A stretch of DNA of 64,000 nt from Sphingobium sp. (GCA_023266575.1 JAHFPV010000002.1:372001-436000), one strand, 5' to 3'; positions 1-8,647 are shown, numbered from the stretch's first letter. The notes: a model not told the origin generated them from the letters alone. Program-made: numbers and translations.

Positions 1-789
1 CAGCTTTTCCCCAACACTGATCCGGGTCGCGAGGCATTGCTGGCGCAACTCAATGTCCAGATCGTCGCGATGCAGAAGCGACTGGGCGAAGCGTTCAATA
101 CCGTGCCCAAGGCCCCCGTCGAGGTCCGCCGCGTGCCCGTCACCATCCAGGCGGGCGCGCCGGGCGGCTATTATCAGAATGCCTCGCTCGATGGATCACG
201 CCCGGCCATCTATTATATCAACCTGCGCGACACGTTCGACCGGCCCAAATTTGGCCTCGCAACACTGACCCATCATGAGGCGGTGCCGGGTCATCATCTG
301 CAAGTGTCGGTCGCGCTGGAATCGGATGCCATTCCGATGATCCGTCGGCGCGGCGGCTATAGTGGCTATAGCGAAGGCTGGGCGCTCTATTCCGAGCAGC
401 TGGCCGATGAAATGGGCATGTTCGATGGCGATCCGCTGGGGCAGGTCGGCTATCTCCAATCGCTGCTGTTCCGCGCCACCCGCCTGGTCGTGGACTCCGG
501 GATGCACGTCAAACGCTGGAGCCGGGAGAAAGCGACCGACTATCTGATCGCGACCACCGGCATCGCGCGCGGGCGCAGCCAGGGCGAGATCGACCGCTAT
601 ACGGTGTGGCCGGGTCAGGCGTGCAGCTACAAGATCGGTCATACCGTCTGGAACGACCTGCGCGCCGAGGTGAAGAAGAAGCAGGGCGCGGCGTTCGACA
701 TCAAGGCGTTTCATGACGTGCTGACATTGGGAGCTATGCCGCTCGACATATTGAAGCAGACGGTGCGGCAGCGGGCGGGGATTGTGTAA
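1..789 (+). CDS. DUF885 family protein (C-terminal part, 5' end outside window)
   Basis: The reading frame is open from base 1 to the TAA at 787-789, so this is the last 262 residues of a longer protein; DUF885 members are usually around 550-600 residues. A zinc-metalloprotease-like HHEAVPGHH motif lies near residue 92 of the visible part, followed by a YSEGWALYSEQLADEMG stretch typical of the family. These features point to a secreted or periplasmic peptidase-like enzyme whose substrate is unknown. The N-terminus and any signal peptide are not visible. The gene ends about 220 bases before convergent aceA, with a repeat and a terminator in between. The family call is firm; the function is not. 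Confidence 0.85.
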   Translation, partial: QLFPNTDPGREALLAQLNVQIVAMQKRLGEAFNTVPKAPVEVRRVPVTIQAGAPGGYYQNASLDGSRPAIYYINLRDTFDRPKFGLATLTHHEAVPGHHLQVSVALESDAIPMIRRRGGYSGYSEGWALYSEQLADEMGMFDGDPLGQVGYLQSLLFRATRLVVDSGMHVKRWSREKATDYLIATTGIARGRSQGEIDRYTVWPGQACSYKIGHTVWNDLRAEVKKKQGAAFDIKAFHDVLTLGAMPLDILKQTVRQRAGIV

Positions 790-796
790 AGCACAG

Positions 797-880
797 CCGT
801 CACCCCGGCGAACGCCGGGGTCCAGAGCGATCAGGTGCAGCGCGAACCTCCCTGGATTCCGGCTTTCGCCGGAATGACGG
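797..880. repeat. Palindromic intergenic repeat pair (GTCAYYCCGGCG type)
   Basis: Two hairpins face each other. One at 797-825 is built on CCCCGGCGAACGCCGGGG; the other at 852-880 is built on TTCCGGCTTTCGCCGGAA. The outer flanks are complementary as well (CCGTCA...CCAG against CTGG...TGACGG). This is a REP-like unit of the type common between genes in sphingomonads. It lies between the DUF885 gene and the aceA terminator. No coding potential is seen. Confidence 0.75.
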
Positions 881-911
881 GTGATGGAGGCACACTGCTT
901 CAATCTAAAAC

Positions 912-945
912 GAAAAAACGACCCGGCGGTGCGCCGCCGGGTCGT
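912..945 (-). terminator. Rho-independent terminator of aceA
   Basis: A perfect 12-bp stem (left arm 918-929, right arm 934-945, ACGACCCGGCGG paired with its complement) encloses a 4-base loop. Read on the minus strand it is followed by a run of six T (913-918). It lies about 65 bases after the aceA stop codon. Confidence 0.9.
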
Positions 946-1008
946 CAAGTCCTTCCACCCAAATCGCGGGACATCTGCACGTCCCGCGAACTGGCTCTTG
1001 AGCAGCCT

Positions 1009-2604
1009 TTAGGCTGCAAACTGATTCATCGTATTGTGGGCGCCGCCCGCCTTGAGCGCGGCTTCACCGGCGAAATAATCCTTGTGATCGTCGCCAATGT
1101 CGCTGCCCGACATATTCTGATGCTTCACGCAGGCGATGCCCTGGCGGATTTCCTTGCGCTGGACGCCCTCGACATAACCCAGCATCCCTTCCTCGCCGAA
1201 ATAGGTCTTGGCGAGATTGTCGGTGCTGAGCGCCGCGGTGTGATAGGTCGGCAGGGTGATGAGGTGGTGGAAAATCCCCGCCCGCGCCGCTGCATCCTTC
1301 TGGAAGGTGCGGATCTTGTCGTCGGCTTCCCGGCCCAGATCACTGTCGTCATAATCGACGCTCATCAGGCGCGCCCGGTCATAGCCGCTGACGTCCTTGC
1401 CGGCTTCGACCCAGGCATCATAAACCTGCTGGCGGAAATTCAGCGTCCAGTTGAAGCTGGGCGAGTTGTTATAGACCAGCTTGGCGTTGGGGATGACTTC
1501 GCGGATGCGGTCGACCATCGAGGCGATCTGCTCGATATGCGGCTTTTCCGTTTCGATCCACAGCAGGTCCGCGCCATTTTGCAGCGAGGTGATGCAATCG
1601 AGGACGCAGCGGTCCGCGCCCGTGCCTTCGCGGAACTGGAACAGGTTGCTGGGCAGGCGCTTGGGGCGCAGCAGCTTGCCATCGCGGTTCAGGATGACGT
1701 CGCCATTGCGTGCCGTCGCCGGGTCGATCTCCTCGCAATCGAGGAAGCTGTTATACTGGTCGCCAATGTCGCCCGGTTCCTTGCTGACCGCGATCTGCTT
1801 GGTGAGGCCAGCGCCCAGCGAGTCGGTGCGGGTGACGATGATGCCGTCATCGACGCCCAGTTCGAGGAAGGCGTAGCGGCAGGCGCGGACCTTCGCGAGG
1901 AAATCCTCATGCGGCACGGTGACCTTGCCGTCCTGATGACCGCACTGCTTTTCGTCGCTGACCTGATTTTCGATCTGGAGCGCGCAAGCGCCCGCCTCGA
2001 TCATCTTCTTCGCGAGCAGATAGGTGGCCTCCGCATTGCCGAAGCCCGCGTCAATGTCCGCGATGATCGGGACGACATGGGTTTCATAATTGTCGATCGC
2101 GTGGGTCAGGCGCTGCGCCTCGACCGCGTTGCCGCTCTCGCGGGCCTTGTCGAGATCGCGGAACAGCAGGCCGAGTTCACGGGCGTCGGCCTGCTTGAGG
2201 AAAGTGTACAGCTCCTCGATCAGCGCGGGAACGCTGGTCTTTTCGTGCATCGACTGGTCGGGCAGCGGCCCGAAGTCGGAGCGGAGCGCGGCGACCATCC
2301 AGCCGGACAGGTACAGATATTTCTGCTTGGTCGTGCCGAAATGCTTTTTGATCGCGATCATCTTCTGCTGACCGATGAAGCCGTGCCAGCACCCCAGCGA
2401 CTGGGTGTAATTGGCCGGGTCAAGATCATAGGCGGCCATGTCGCGGCGCATGATGCCAGCGGTGTATTTGGCGATGTCGAGACCGGTGTTGAAGCGGTTT
2501 TGCAGCTTCATGCGGGCGACGGATTCGGCATTGATGCCGTCCCAGGTGCCGGGATGGCTGCCGATGAGTTGCTGCGCCTTCGCGATATTGTCCTGATAGG
2601 TCAT
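1009..2604 (-). CDS. aceA: Isocitrate lyase
   Basis: This 531-residue protein cleaves isocitrate to glyoxylate and succinate, the first step of the glyoxylate shunt, in the cytoplasm. It is the long isocitrate lyase form found in many proteobacteria rather than the roughly 430-residue E. coli type. The catalytic loop reads EKQCGHQDGK, with the nucleophilic Cys at 221. Substrate-binding stretches such as IADIDAGFGN (181-190) and WIETEKPH are present. It is transcribed away from an ScfR-type regulator, with a palindromic operator in the 141-base gap, which implies control by that regulator in response to acyl-CoA or acetate metabolism. A strong terminator follows. No malate synthase gene is in the window. 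Confidence 0.96.
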   Translation of the reverse strand: MTYQDNIAKAQQLIGSHPGTWDGINAESVARMKLQNRFNTGLDIAKYTAGIMRRDMAAYDLDPANYTQSLGCWHGFIGQQKMIAIKKHFGTTKQKYLYLSGWMVAALRSDFGPLPDQSMHEKTSVPALIEELYTFLKQADARELGLLFRDLDKARESGNAVEAQRLTHAIDNYETHVVPIIADIDAGFGNAEATYLLAKKMIEAGACALQIENQVSDEKQCGHQDGKVTVPHEDFLAKVRACRYAFLELGVDDGIIVTRTDSLGAGLTKQIAVSKEPGDIGDQYNSFLDCEEIDPATARNGDVILNRDGKLLRPKRLPSNLFQFREGTGADRCVLDCITSLQNGADLLWIETEKPHIEQIASMVDRIREVIPNAKLVYNNSPSFNWTLNFRQQVYDAWVEAGKDVSGYDRARLMSVDYDDSDLGREADDKIRTFQKDAAARAGIFHHLITLPTYHTAALSTDNLAKTYFGEEGMLGYVEGVQRKEIRQGIACVKHQNMSGSDIGDDHKDYFAGEAALKAGGAHNTMNQFAA

Positions 2605-2694
2605 GGCCTGTCCTTGCGTGGGAAGTGAGCTGTTGCGGCCCGCCTATTCCCTCCTGTTGCAGTGCGGCAGTCCTCCTGAAGTTCAGTTGTCGAT

Positions 2695-2725
2695 CTTTAC
2701 AAATTTATGCTGTAAAGTTGTAAAG
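2695..2725. promoter_or_regulatory. Candidate operator for the divergent aceA/regulator pair
   Basis: Three copies of a CTTTACA-type half site lie in 31 bases: CTTTACAA at 2695-2702, TGTAAAG at 2711-2717 and TTGTAAAG at 2718-2725. The first and third form a perfect 8-bp inverted repeat. The first and second form a 7-bp inverted repeat with a 9-base spacer. The site is in the gap between aceA and the ScfR-type regulator, just upstream of the regulator's ribosome binding site, so it could serve autoregulation and aceA control together. The repeats are seen directly; the role is inferred. Confidence 0.6.
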
Positions 2726-2745
2726 CCTGCACAGGAGTCGGCCCG

Positions 2746-4134
2746 ATGCGTAAGGATAGTCCGGTCTATATGGGGCCACGGTTGCGGCGGTTGCGCCGTG
2801 ACCTGGGCCTGACGCAGGCTGATATGGCGGCTGATCTCGACATTTCCGCTTCCTATGTCGCGCTGCTGGAGCGCAACCAGCGGCCGCTGACCGCCGACAT
2901 GCTGCTGCGGCTGGCGCGCACCTATAAGCTGGATATGGCGGAGGTGGCGGGGGATGGCGGGACTGAACAGACCGCGCGGCTCCATGCGGTGCTGAAAGAC
3001 CCGATGTTCGCCGATCTGGACCTGCCCTCCCTCGCCACCGGGGACGTTGCGGTCAATTATCCGGGGATTACCGAAGCGCTGTTGCGGCTCTATACCAGCT
3101 ATCGGGAGGAGCATCTGGCGCTCGCCGATCAGGGCGTTACCCCGGATGATGCGCCCGATCCGGTCGCGGAATCGAGACGCTTCCTTGCCGCCCGGCGCAA
3201 CAGTTTTCCGCTGCTGGACGATGCGGCGGAGAAGCTGGCAGCGGAGGCGGAGACCGAGGGCGGTCTGACCGGCTGGCTGCGCGCGCGCCATAACCTGCGC
3301 GTCCGCCGCCTGCCGTCCGACGTCATGGCCGGGTCGCTGCGGCGCTATGACCGGCATCGCGACGCGGTGCTGCTCGACGATACGCTTGATACGGCCAGTT
3401 CGCAGTTCCAGCTGGCGCTCCAGATCGCCTATCTGGAGATGCGCAAGAGTTTCGACGCGATCCTGAAGGACGGGCAGTTTGCCGGGGAAAGCGGTCGCCG
3501 CCTCGCCCGGCGCGCGCTGGCGAGCTATGGGGCGGCGGCGATATTGATGCCCTATACCGCTTTCGCCAAGGCGGTGGAGGCGCGGCGCTATGATGTCGAA
3601 GCGCTGGCGCGGCAGTTCGGCACCAGTTTCGAGCAGACCGCCCACCGGCTGACGACATTGCAGAAACCGGGGCAGGAGCGGGTGCCGTTCTTCTTCCTGC
3701 GCGTCGATCCGGCGGGCAATGCGTCCAAGCGGCTCGACGGGGCGGGCTTTCCCTTTGCCCGCCATGGCGGCTCCTGCCCGCTCTGGTCGGTGCATCGGGT
3801 GTTCGAGACGCCGCGGGAGGTCGTCACCCAATGGCTGGAGCTACCCGATGGCCAGCGTTTCTTCTCGATCGCCCGCACTGTTACCGCAGGCGGTGGCGGT
3901 TGGGGCGCGCCCAAGGTTGAGCGGGCGATTGCGCTCTGTTGTGCCGCCGACCATGCCCATCGGCTGATCTACACGCAAAATGTCGCGGCCCCGGAGCCGA
4001 CCCCCATTGGGGTCACCTGCCGCCTGTGCCACCGGCCCCAGTGCCTCGCCCGGTCCGCGCCGCCGATCGGGCGGGAGATGCTGCCAGACGATTTTCGCCG
4101 GACACGCGCGCCGTTTGGTTTCGCGGACGGTTAG
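2746..4134 (+). CDS. ScfR/RamB-type short-chain fatty acyl transcriptional regulator
   Basis: This 462-residue cytoplasmic DNA-binding regulator has an N-terminal Cro/C1-type helix-turn-helix (about residues 10-64, with LGLTQADMAADLDISASYVA). A central IrrE/M78-like region follows, then a C-terminal DUF2083-type domain ending in a CRLCHRPQC cysteine cluster. Members of this family (RamB, ScfR) control glyoxylate shunt and short-chain acyl-CoA genes, which fits its position divergent from aceA. An AGGAG at 2733-2737 sits 8 bases before the ATG. The 3' end overlaps the convergent small gene by 4 bases. The ligand is unknown; an acyl-CoA is likely from family knowledge. Confidence 0.88.
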   Translation: MRKDSPVYMGPRLRRLRRDLGLTQADMAADLDISASYVALLERNQRPLTADMLLRLARTYKLDMAEVAGDGGTEQTARLHAVLKDPMFADLDLPSLATGDVAVNYPGITEALLRLYTSYREEHLALADQGVTPDDAPDPVAESRRFLAARRNSFPLLDDAAEKLAAEAETEGGLTGWLRARHNLRVRRLPSDVMAGSLRRYDRHRDAVLLDDTLDTASSQFQLALQIAYLEMRKSFDAILKDGQFAGESGRRLARRALASYGAAAILMPYTAFAKAVEARRYDVEALARQFGTSFEQTAHRLTTLQKPGQERVPFFFLRVDPAGNASKRLDGAGFPFARHGGSCPLWSVHRVFETPREVVTQWLELPDGQRFFSIARTVTAGGGGWGAPKVERAIALCCAADHAHRLIYTQNVAAPEPTPIGVTCRLCHRPQCLARSAPPIGREMLPDDFRRTRAPFGFADG

Positions 4135-4325
4135 GTGTCGATCAGGTCGAGATAGGCCACGACGTCATTGTCGGTCGCCAGATAGAGGCCGTCCTGCATC
4201 TCCTGCGTCTGCTGATCGGCCACGCGCAGCGCCTCGCTCAGGGGACCGTACATCAGGGTCGTCGCGCCGCCATCGTCCCCCAGATGATAGAGTCGGACGG
4301 TGGCGCTGTCATAGGTGGTTCGCAT
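4131..4325 (-). CDS. Small hypothetical protein (64 aa)
   Basis: This 64-residue protein begins MRTTYDSATVRLYHLGDD and ends VVAYLDLIDT. It is acidic and soluble, with no signal peptide or membrane segment, and I recognise no domain. Its TAA-side end overlaps the convergent regulator gene by 4 bases. The codon use matches neighbouring genes, which supports a real gene, probably a lineage-specific conserved protein. The function cannot be said. Confidence 0.6.
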   Translation of the reverse strand: MRTTYDSATVRLYHLGDDGGATTLMYGPLSEALRVADQQTQEMQDGLYLATDNDVVAYLDLIDT

Positions 4326-4366
4326 GATGGCTGTATCCGATAGTCCGCCACTCGATACAAATAAAA

Positions 4367-4443
4367 CCGTTCGGGCTGAGCCTGTCGAAGCCTTGTTCTT
4401 TACTTCAAGAAGGACGACCCTTCGACAGGCTCAGGGCGAACGG
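4367..4443. repeat. Sphingomonad-type palindromic repeat, copy 1
   Basis: The left arm begins CCGTTCGGGCTGAGCCTGTC and the right arm (4420-4443) is its near-perfect inverse with two mismatches. A loop of about 29 bases separates them. The same core (CCGTTCG...GAGC...GTCGAAG) recurs at 34863, 35892, 38269, 41034 and 50703. It lies between the convergent ends of the regulator/small-gene pair and the beta-helix gene. Confidence 0.85.
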
Positions 4444-4458
4444 AGGTTGGCGAAGTCC

Positions 4459-5397
4459 TTACCGCCGGTCCTTCACCTTCATGCTTGGTGCGAGGTCGTT
4501 CGCGCCGATCCGTACCGCGTCGTCGGTGAAGTTGGCGACGAAGGTGCTGTTGCGCTCTACCCCCGGCACGAAGCCGGCCTTATTGCCCTCGATCACAAGG
4601 CCTGCGCTCGAATGTTCGCGGCCTTCGGGGGCGATGGTGATGAAGGCGGACCAGTTGTCCTTGTCCTTGCCCTGCACCATGTCATTGCCGCTGATGGTGC
4701 CGCTCGCGCCGTTGGACAGGTCGATCATATAATTGGTGAGCTTGCCGCCGCTATCGTCAAAACTGTTGCCGGTGATCGTCACGCGGGCCGCGCGGCTTTT
4801 GAGATAATGGCCGCCATCGCCCTGGTCAAAGCGGCTGTTGGTGACGGTCAGCGCCGCCAGTCGGCCGATATAGATGCCATGGGCGCAATCGAGATCGCGG
4901 TCGCACCGGCCCAGATGGCGGAAGGTCGATTTGTCGATGCTGACCTGCCCGCCATCATAGTCGCCGGTCAATATGCCTTCCTCACTGTTGCGGAACAGGC
5001 TGTTGCGGACGGTGAGGTTGCCGCTTTCCAGGCGGATGCCCGCGCCATTGCCGTCGGGGACGCGGATATTCTGGAAGATGATGCCGTCCACCGCGCTCGC
5101 CCGCCCGCGTAGCACGAACGCGCCCTTGCCCTCGCAGGGCACGCCGTCGAAGATGACGGTGCCGGGCGTTGCGGCGCGAATGGTGACGTCGCCGCCCTGC
5201 TGCACGGCGCATTGATGATAGGTGCCGGGCGCAACCACCACCGTCCCGCGCCCGTCGCCGATCGCGCCGAGCGCGTCGGCCAGCGAGCCGAACGCGCGGC
5301 CCGATTCGGCGATGGTGAACGGGGCGGGATTGCCCTGTGCCAGCGCGGTCGAGGCGATGGCGATGGAGACGAGGAGGCTGGTGGACAGGATACGCAT
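4459..5397 (-). CDS. Secreted right-handed parallel beta-helix protein
   Basis: The 312-residue product starts at MRILSTSLLV; an in-frame upstream extension lacks a signal sequence, and this ATG begins a clear Sec signal peptide ending near ASTALAQ. The mature part holds repeated turns of the pectate-lyase/parallel beta-helix kind (for example GTVVVAPGTYHQCAVQQGG, LTVRNSLFRNSEEGI and VTITGNSFDDSGG). It is probably periplasmic or extracellular and may bind or cleave polysaccharide. No catalytic residues can be assigned from sequence alone. It is flanked downstream by a palindromic repeat and appears monocistronic. Confidence 0.78.
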   Translation of the reverse strand: MRILSTSLLVSIAIASTALAQGNPAPFTIAESGRAFGSLADALGAIGDGRGTVVVAPGTYHQCAVQQGGDVTIRAATPGTVIFDGVPCEGKGAFVLRGRASAVDGIIFQNIRVPDGNGAGIRLESGNLTVRNSLFRNSEEGILTGDYDGGQVSIDKSTFRHLGRCDRDLDCAHGIYIGRLAALTVTNSRFDQGDGGHYLKSRAARVTITGNSFDDSGGKLTNYMIDLSNGASGTISGNDMVQGKDKDNWSAFITIAPEGREHSSAGLVIEGNKAGFVPGVERNSTFVANFTDDAVRIGANDLAPSMKVKDRR

Positions 5398-5529
5398 GGC
5401 GGCAAGGATAGGCGCGCGCGGCGTAGCGACCAAGGCGGGAACGGGGTTAACGCTGTGCTGCCCCGCTATGGGACAGAGTGGTGGGGGAAGGTTGATGGGA
5501 AGTGTGAGGGTCGCCCCCTCATCCAACCC

Positions 5530-5991
5530 TCACCCCGCCTCCGCCTCGCACAGCGCCTTGAACTGCGCCATCATCTGGTCCCAGCCGGGGTGGAAGCCCA
5601 TCTCCAGATGCCGGGCCTTGGCCTCTGCGTCCCAATGGCGGGCGGTGGCGGTGAAGCGAGTGGCGTCGCCCTCCTCGGCGAAGGTCCAGATCGCGGTCAT
5701 GAAGGGAGTTTGTGGCACCCAGCCTACGGCGTAGGCGTCGGTGGTGACGATCCGTTCGTGCGGCACGACCTCCAGAAAGACGCCCTCCATCGGCCCGGTT
5801 TCCTCGCCGTCCGGGCCGAACATCTGGACCGCGCTGCGGCCACCGGGGCGCAGATCTTCCTCGATCACTTCGGCGCGCCAGGGTTTGGGGCAGAACCATT
5901 CGTTCTTGCGATCGGTCCACACGCGCCAGCATGTCTCGCGCGGGGCGGCGATGGTGCAGGTGACGGACAGGTCATGTGCGCCCTCGCTCAT
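5530..5991 (-). CDS. SRPBCC/AHSA1 domain protein
   Basis: This 153-residue START-like protein of the Aha1-type family has the usual opening (CTIAAPRETCWRVWTDRKNEWFC) and a closing helix (WDQMMAQFKALCEAE). The family forms a hydrophobic cavity and often appears in small enzyme clusters of unknown role. It is the last gene of a four-gene operon with two VOC proteins and a DUF1428 protein. Its start codon overlaps the upstream stop by 4 bases (ATGA), implying translational coupling. It is cytoplasmic and its ligand is unknown. Confidence 0.85.
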   Translation of the reverse strand: MSEGAHDLSVTCTIAAPRETCWRVWTDRKNEWFCPKPWRAEVIEEDLRPGGRSAVQMFGPDGEETGPMEGVFLEVVPHERIVTTDAYAVGWVPQTPFMTAIWTFAEEGDATRFTATARHWDAEAKARHLEMGFHPGWDQMMAQFKALCEAEAG

Positions 5992-6479
5992 GCCGCATCG
6001 CCATCGAAGGCCGCCTGCATGGCGGCGGTGTCGAGTTTCTGCATGGTCATCATCACCTCGATCATGCGGTCGATCCCGGCCTGGTCGCCGCTATGATAAT
6101 TGGCGAGTATCCCTTGCGTCACCAATTGCCAGGACAGGCCATATTTGTCCTTGAGCCAGCCGCAGGGCGCGGGTGATCCGCCATTGGCGGTCAGCGCGTC
6201 ATAATAGCGGTCCAGCTCCGCCTGATCCTTGCACGCGACTGACAGCGAGACCGCTTCGGTAAAGGGGAATTGCGGGCCGCCGTTCAGCCCCTGATAGGGC
6301 TGCCCGAACAGCGTAAATTCGACCAGCAGGACGCTGCCCCCCGCCGCTGGCGAGGGGGAGAGATTTTCCTGCGGATAGTAACTGATATGATCCACCGACC
6401 CGCCAAAGACGGAGACGTAGAAATGCGCCGCCTCCTCCGCCTGCCCGTCGAACCAGAGGCAAGGGGCGATGCTGGTCAT
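5988..6479 (-). CDS. PhnB-like VOC family protein
   Basis: This 163-residue single-domain vicinal oxygen chelate protein is of the PhnB/3-demethylubiquinone methyltransferase-like group. It opens MTSIAPCLWFDGQAEEAAHFYVSVF, with AEEAAHFYVSVFGGS as the family signature and DKYGLSWQLVTQ towards the end. PhnB-like proteins usually lack full metal-ligand sets, so catalysis is uncertain. Both ends overlap neighbours by 4 bases, placing it in the middle of a coupled operon. It is cytoplasmic; its substrate is unknown. Confidence 0.85.
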   Translation of the reverse strand: MTSIAPCLWFDGQAEEAAHFYVSVFGGSVDHISYYPQENLSPSPAAGGSVLLVEFTLFGQPYQGLNGGPQFPFTEAVSLSVACKDQAELDRYYDALTANGGSPAPCGWLKDKYGLSWQLVTQGILANYHSGDQAGIDRMIEVMMTMQKLDTAAMQAAFDGDAA

Positions 6480-7279
6480 GCGCTCTCTCCGGCGTCCGCG
6501 CGGGTACCGACCAGCGCGAACATTGCGCCCTGCGGGTCGAGCAGCTGGACGATCCAGCTGCCGCCGGGCACTTCGGACGGGCCGTGGAGGATCGTGCCGC
6601 CGCCTGCGGTCACCCGCGCCGCTGCCGCGTCAATGTCCCCAACGACGAAGTAGAAGAGCCAGAGCGGCGCGGGCATTTCCTTGGGGACCGGCATGATGCC
6701 GCCCGACATGCTGGGAAAATCGCTGCCGCCGGTCTGGGAGACGAGCTGGTAGATGCCCATGTCGCCCATATCCATGGCCTCTCCCTCGGTCCAGCCGAAC
6801 TGGCCGGTGTAGAAGGCCATGTCGGCATCGAAATTACCGCTATACAGCTCGTGCCAGCCGACATGGCCCATCGCCATGGGCGGCGGGGCTTCCATGCCGT
6901 CGGGGCTGGAGCCTTTGAGCAGCATGAAGGTGGCGCCGCCCGGATCGCCCATCACTGCGAAGCGCCCGACGCCGTCTATATCCTCCGCCGGGCGCTTGAT
7001 GCTGCCCCCGGCCGCGACCAGCCGCGCAGCGTCCGCATCAACATCGGCCGAGGCGATATAGCCGCCCCACCAGGGGGTCATGCCGCATTCCTTCGCTTCG
7101 GCCGGGATCGCCATCACCCCGCCCAGCGGCCCGGCGCTACCGACGACCAGCGTATAACCGCCATCTTCGCCAAACGGCATCTTGGTCCAGCCCACGACAT
7201 CGGTGTAGAAGGCGAGCGCGGCCTGAGGGTCGCTGGTCATCAGCTCGACCCAGAAAAATTGCCCGTTGCGGTCGGTCAT
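6476..7279 (-). CDS. Two-domain VOC (glyoxalase-fold) family protein
   Basis: The 267-residue protein has two VOC modules. The first runs from about residue 5 (FFWVELMTSDPQAALAFYTD) to 125. The second starts near 138 (GHVGWHELYSGNFDADMAFY) and runs to 258. This duplicated arrangement resembles mycobacterial CFP30B-type glyoxalase-like proteins. The substrate is not known. It is the second gene of the four-gene operon that starts with a DUF1428 protein, and it overlaps the next gene by 4 bases. Confidence 0.85.
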   Translation of the reverse strand: MTDRNGQFFWVELMTSDPQAALAFYTDVVGWTKMPFGEDGGYTLVVGSAGPLGGVMAIPAEAKECGMTPWWGGYIASADVDADAARLVAAGGSIKRPAEDIDGVGRFAVMGDPGGATFMLLKGSSPDGMEAPPPMAMGHVGWHELYSGNFDADMAFYTGQFGWTEGEAMDMGDMGIYQLVSQTGGSDFPSMSGGIMPVPKEMPAPLWLFYFVVGDIDAAAARVTAGGGTILHGPSEVPGGSWIVQLLDPQGAMFALVGTRADAGESA

Positions 7280-7302
7280 CGCCTCTCTCCTGCCTTAATG
7301 GT

Positions 7303-7665
7303 TCAAGCCTTTTCGTCGACCAGCACGGTAAAGCCGCCATAGATGAGGCGTGCACCGCTGAACGGCATGTCCTGCCCCTCCTCCGGCTTCATCCGCTCGT
7401 CCGCCATCATCTTGGCGGAACCTGCGTCGCGGGTTTCCTTGTCGGGCCATTCGATCCAGGAAAAGACGACCTCTTCGGCCTCTTCGGCGATCACGGCGGT
7501 GCGGAAATCGTTGACCTTGCCCAGCTTGATATCGTCGCCCCAACATTCGACCACGCGGGTCGCGCCATATTCGATGAAGATCGGGGCCATTTTCGCCGCG
7601 ATATCAATATAGGCCTGCTTGTTGCCCTTGGGCACCGGGATCACGAAACCGTCCATATAGGCCAT
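7303..7665 (-). CDS. DUF1428 family protein
   Basis: This 120-residue protein starts MAYMDGFVIPVPKGNKQAY and is a typical full-length member of the ferredoxin-like-fold DUF1428 family (dimeric alpha-beta barrel). The start at 7665 follows a GGAGGAGAGAG ribosome binding site; an upstream in-frame ATG has no such site. It is the first gene of an operon continuing with a two-domain VOC protein, a PhnB-like protein and an SRPBCC protein, so all four probably act on one set of small molecules. No catalytic residues are known for the family. Confidence 0.87.
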   Translation of the reverse strand: MAYMDGFVIPVPKGNKQAYIDIAAKMAPIFIEYGATRVVECWGDDIKLGKVNDFRTAVIAEEAEEVVFSWIEWPDKETRDAGSAKMMADERMKPEEGQDMPFSGARLIYGGFTVLVDEKA

Positions 7666-7774
7666 CGTCTCTCTCCTCCTTGGCTCCGCCATGCGCTGGC
7701 ATGACGGGCAGAGCCGCCAAGCGACTCGCCAGCGATGATGCCGCCGCGCCCGCCGATGCGCAACGGCGCGTCGC

Positions 7775-8647
7775 TTATTCGGTATTGGTCGGCAGTGGCT
7801 GGACCATCAGCCTTGGTCCCGGCGTGGCGGGCAGGGTCGGCGCGACGGCGGGCGGACGGGCGGCCTGTGATGGGGCCGCCGCATCGGGCGGGGGCGGCAG
7901 GTTCTGCTGGATCGCGCTGGTCACGCTGGGGGCAAAGCCGGCGCGCGGTGCTTCGCCGGGCGGCACGGGCGGGGGTGGCAGCGGCGTGGGGGCGGCCCAG
8001 ACGGTCACCGTCCCGCCGAAGCGCGACTGCCATTCGGCCAGCCGGCGCAGATAATCGGCATAGGCGGCGTAGAAATCCTGGAATGGCTTTTCCAGCTCCG
8101 CCAGCGCGGTCGGGGCATAGTCCAGCAGGGCGCTGGACGGCATCGTCAGCAGCTTTGCCCCGACGGCTTCGGCCACGGGGCAGAAGCTTTTGGTGACCGG
8201 CGGCAGCGAGAAGAAATTATAGACGGTCGTATTGAGCCGTTCGCGCGCGCCGAAGCCGGCGGTTCCATAGGCGACCTTATAGTTGCGATCGACCGCTTCA
8301 TTGGCCTGCGTCAGCACGGTCCCATGAAGATGGAGCAGCCGGTTATATTGCAGCCGCGCCAGATCCGCGGCGCTGCGGCAGGACAGCGCTGCAACGTTGA
8401 GCGCCATGCGGACATGCCACAGCGCGGTGTTGGAGGTAACCTTCCGATTGGGGGTCAGATATTTGCCATCCGCTATTTCCGGGATGCTCATATCCTCCAC
8501 CGCGCCCATGGGCGGGCGCGGCCGGACCGTTTCGACCAGCGGCGGCGGCGGGGTTGGCTCCGGTTTCTTTACCGGGGTCGAACAGGCCGCCAGCACGGCC
8601 AGCGACACAAGCGAAAAACGGCCATAAAAACGGCGCAGGACGATCAT
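7775..8647 (-). CDS. Predicted lipoprotein, hypothetical
   Basis: The 290-residue product starts MIVLRRFYGRFSLVSLAVLAAC, a lipoprotein signal with lipobox LAAC. The start is preceded by GGAGAA. A proline-rich linker (KKPEPTPPPPL) follows the lipid anchor. Next comes an alpha-helical domain with two cysteines, and then a long Pro/Ala-rich tail. It is likely anchored to the outer or inner membrane facing the periplasm. I do not recognise the central domain. It is read as a single gene upstream of the DUF1428 operon, separated by about 110 bases. Confidence 0.72.
   Translation of the reverse strand: MIVLRRFYGRFSLVSLAVLAACSTPVKKPEPTPPPPLVETVRPRPPMGAVEDMSIPEIADGKYLTPNRKVTSNTALWHVRMALNVAALSCRSAADLARLQYNRLLHLHGTVLTQANEAVDRNYKVAYGTAGFGARERLNTTVYNFFSLPPVTKSFCPVAEAVGAKLLTMPSSALLDYAPTALAELEKPFQDFYAAYADYLRRLAEWQSRFGGTVTVWAAPTPLPPPPVPPGEAPRAGFAPSVTSAIQQNLPPPPDAAAPSQAARPPAVAPTLPATPGPRLMVQPLPTNTE

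Noticed and set aside
835-2628. 597-codon open frame on the plus strand opposite aceA
   Set aside because: It is an antisense shadow of a highly conserved enzyme gene; the product has no recognisable domain and reflects high GC codon bias.
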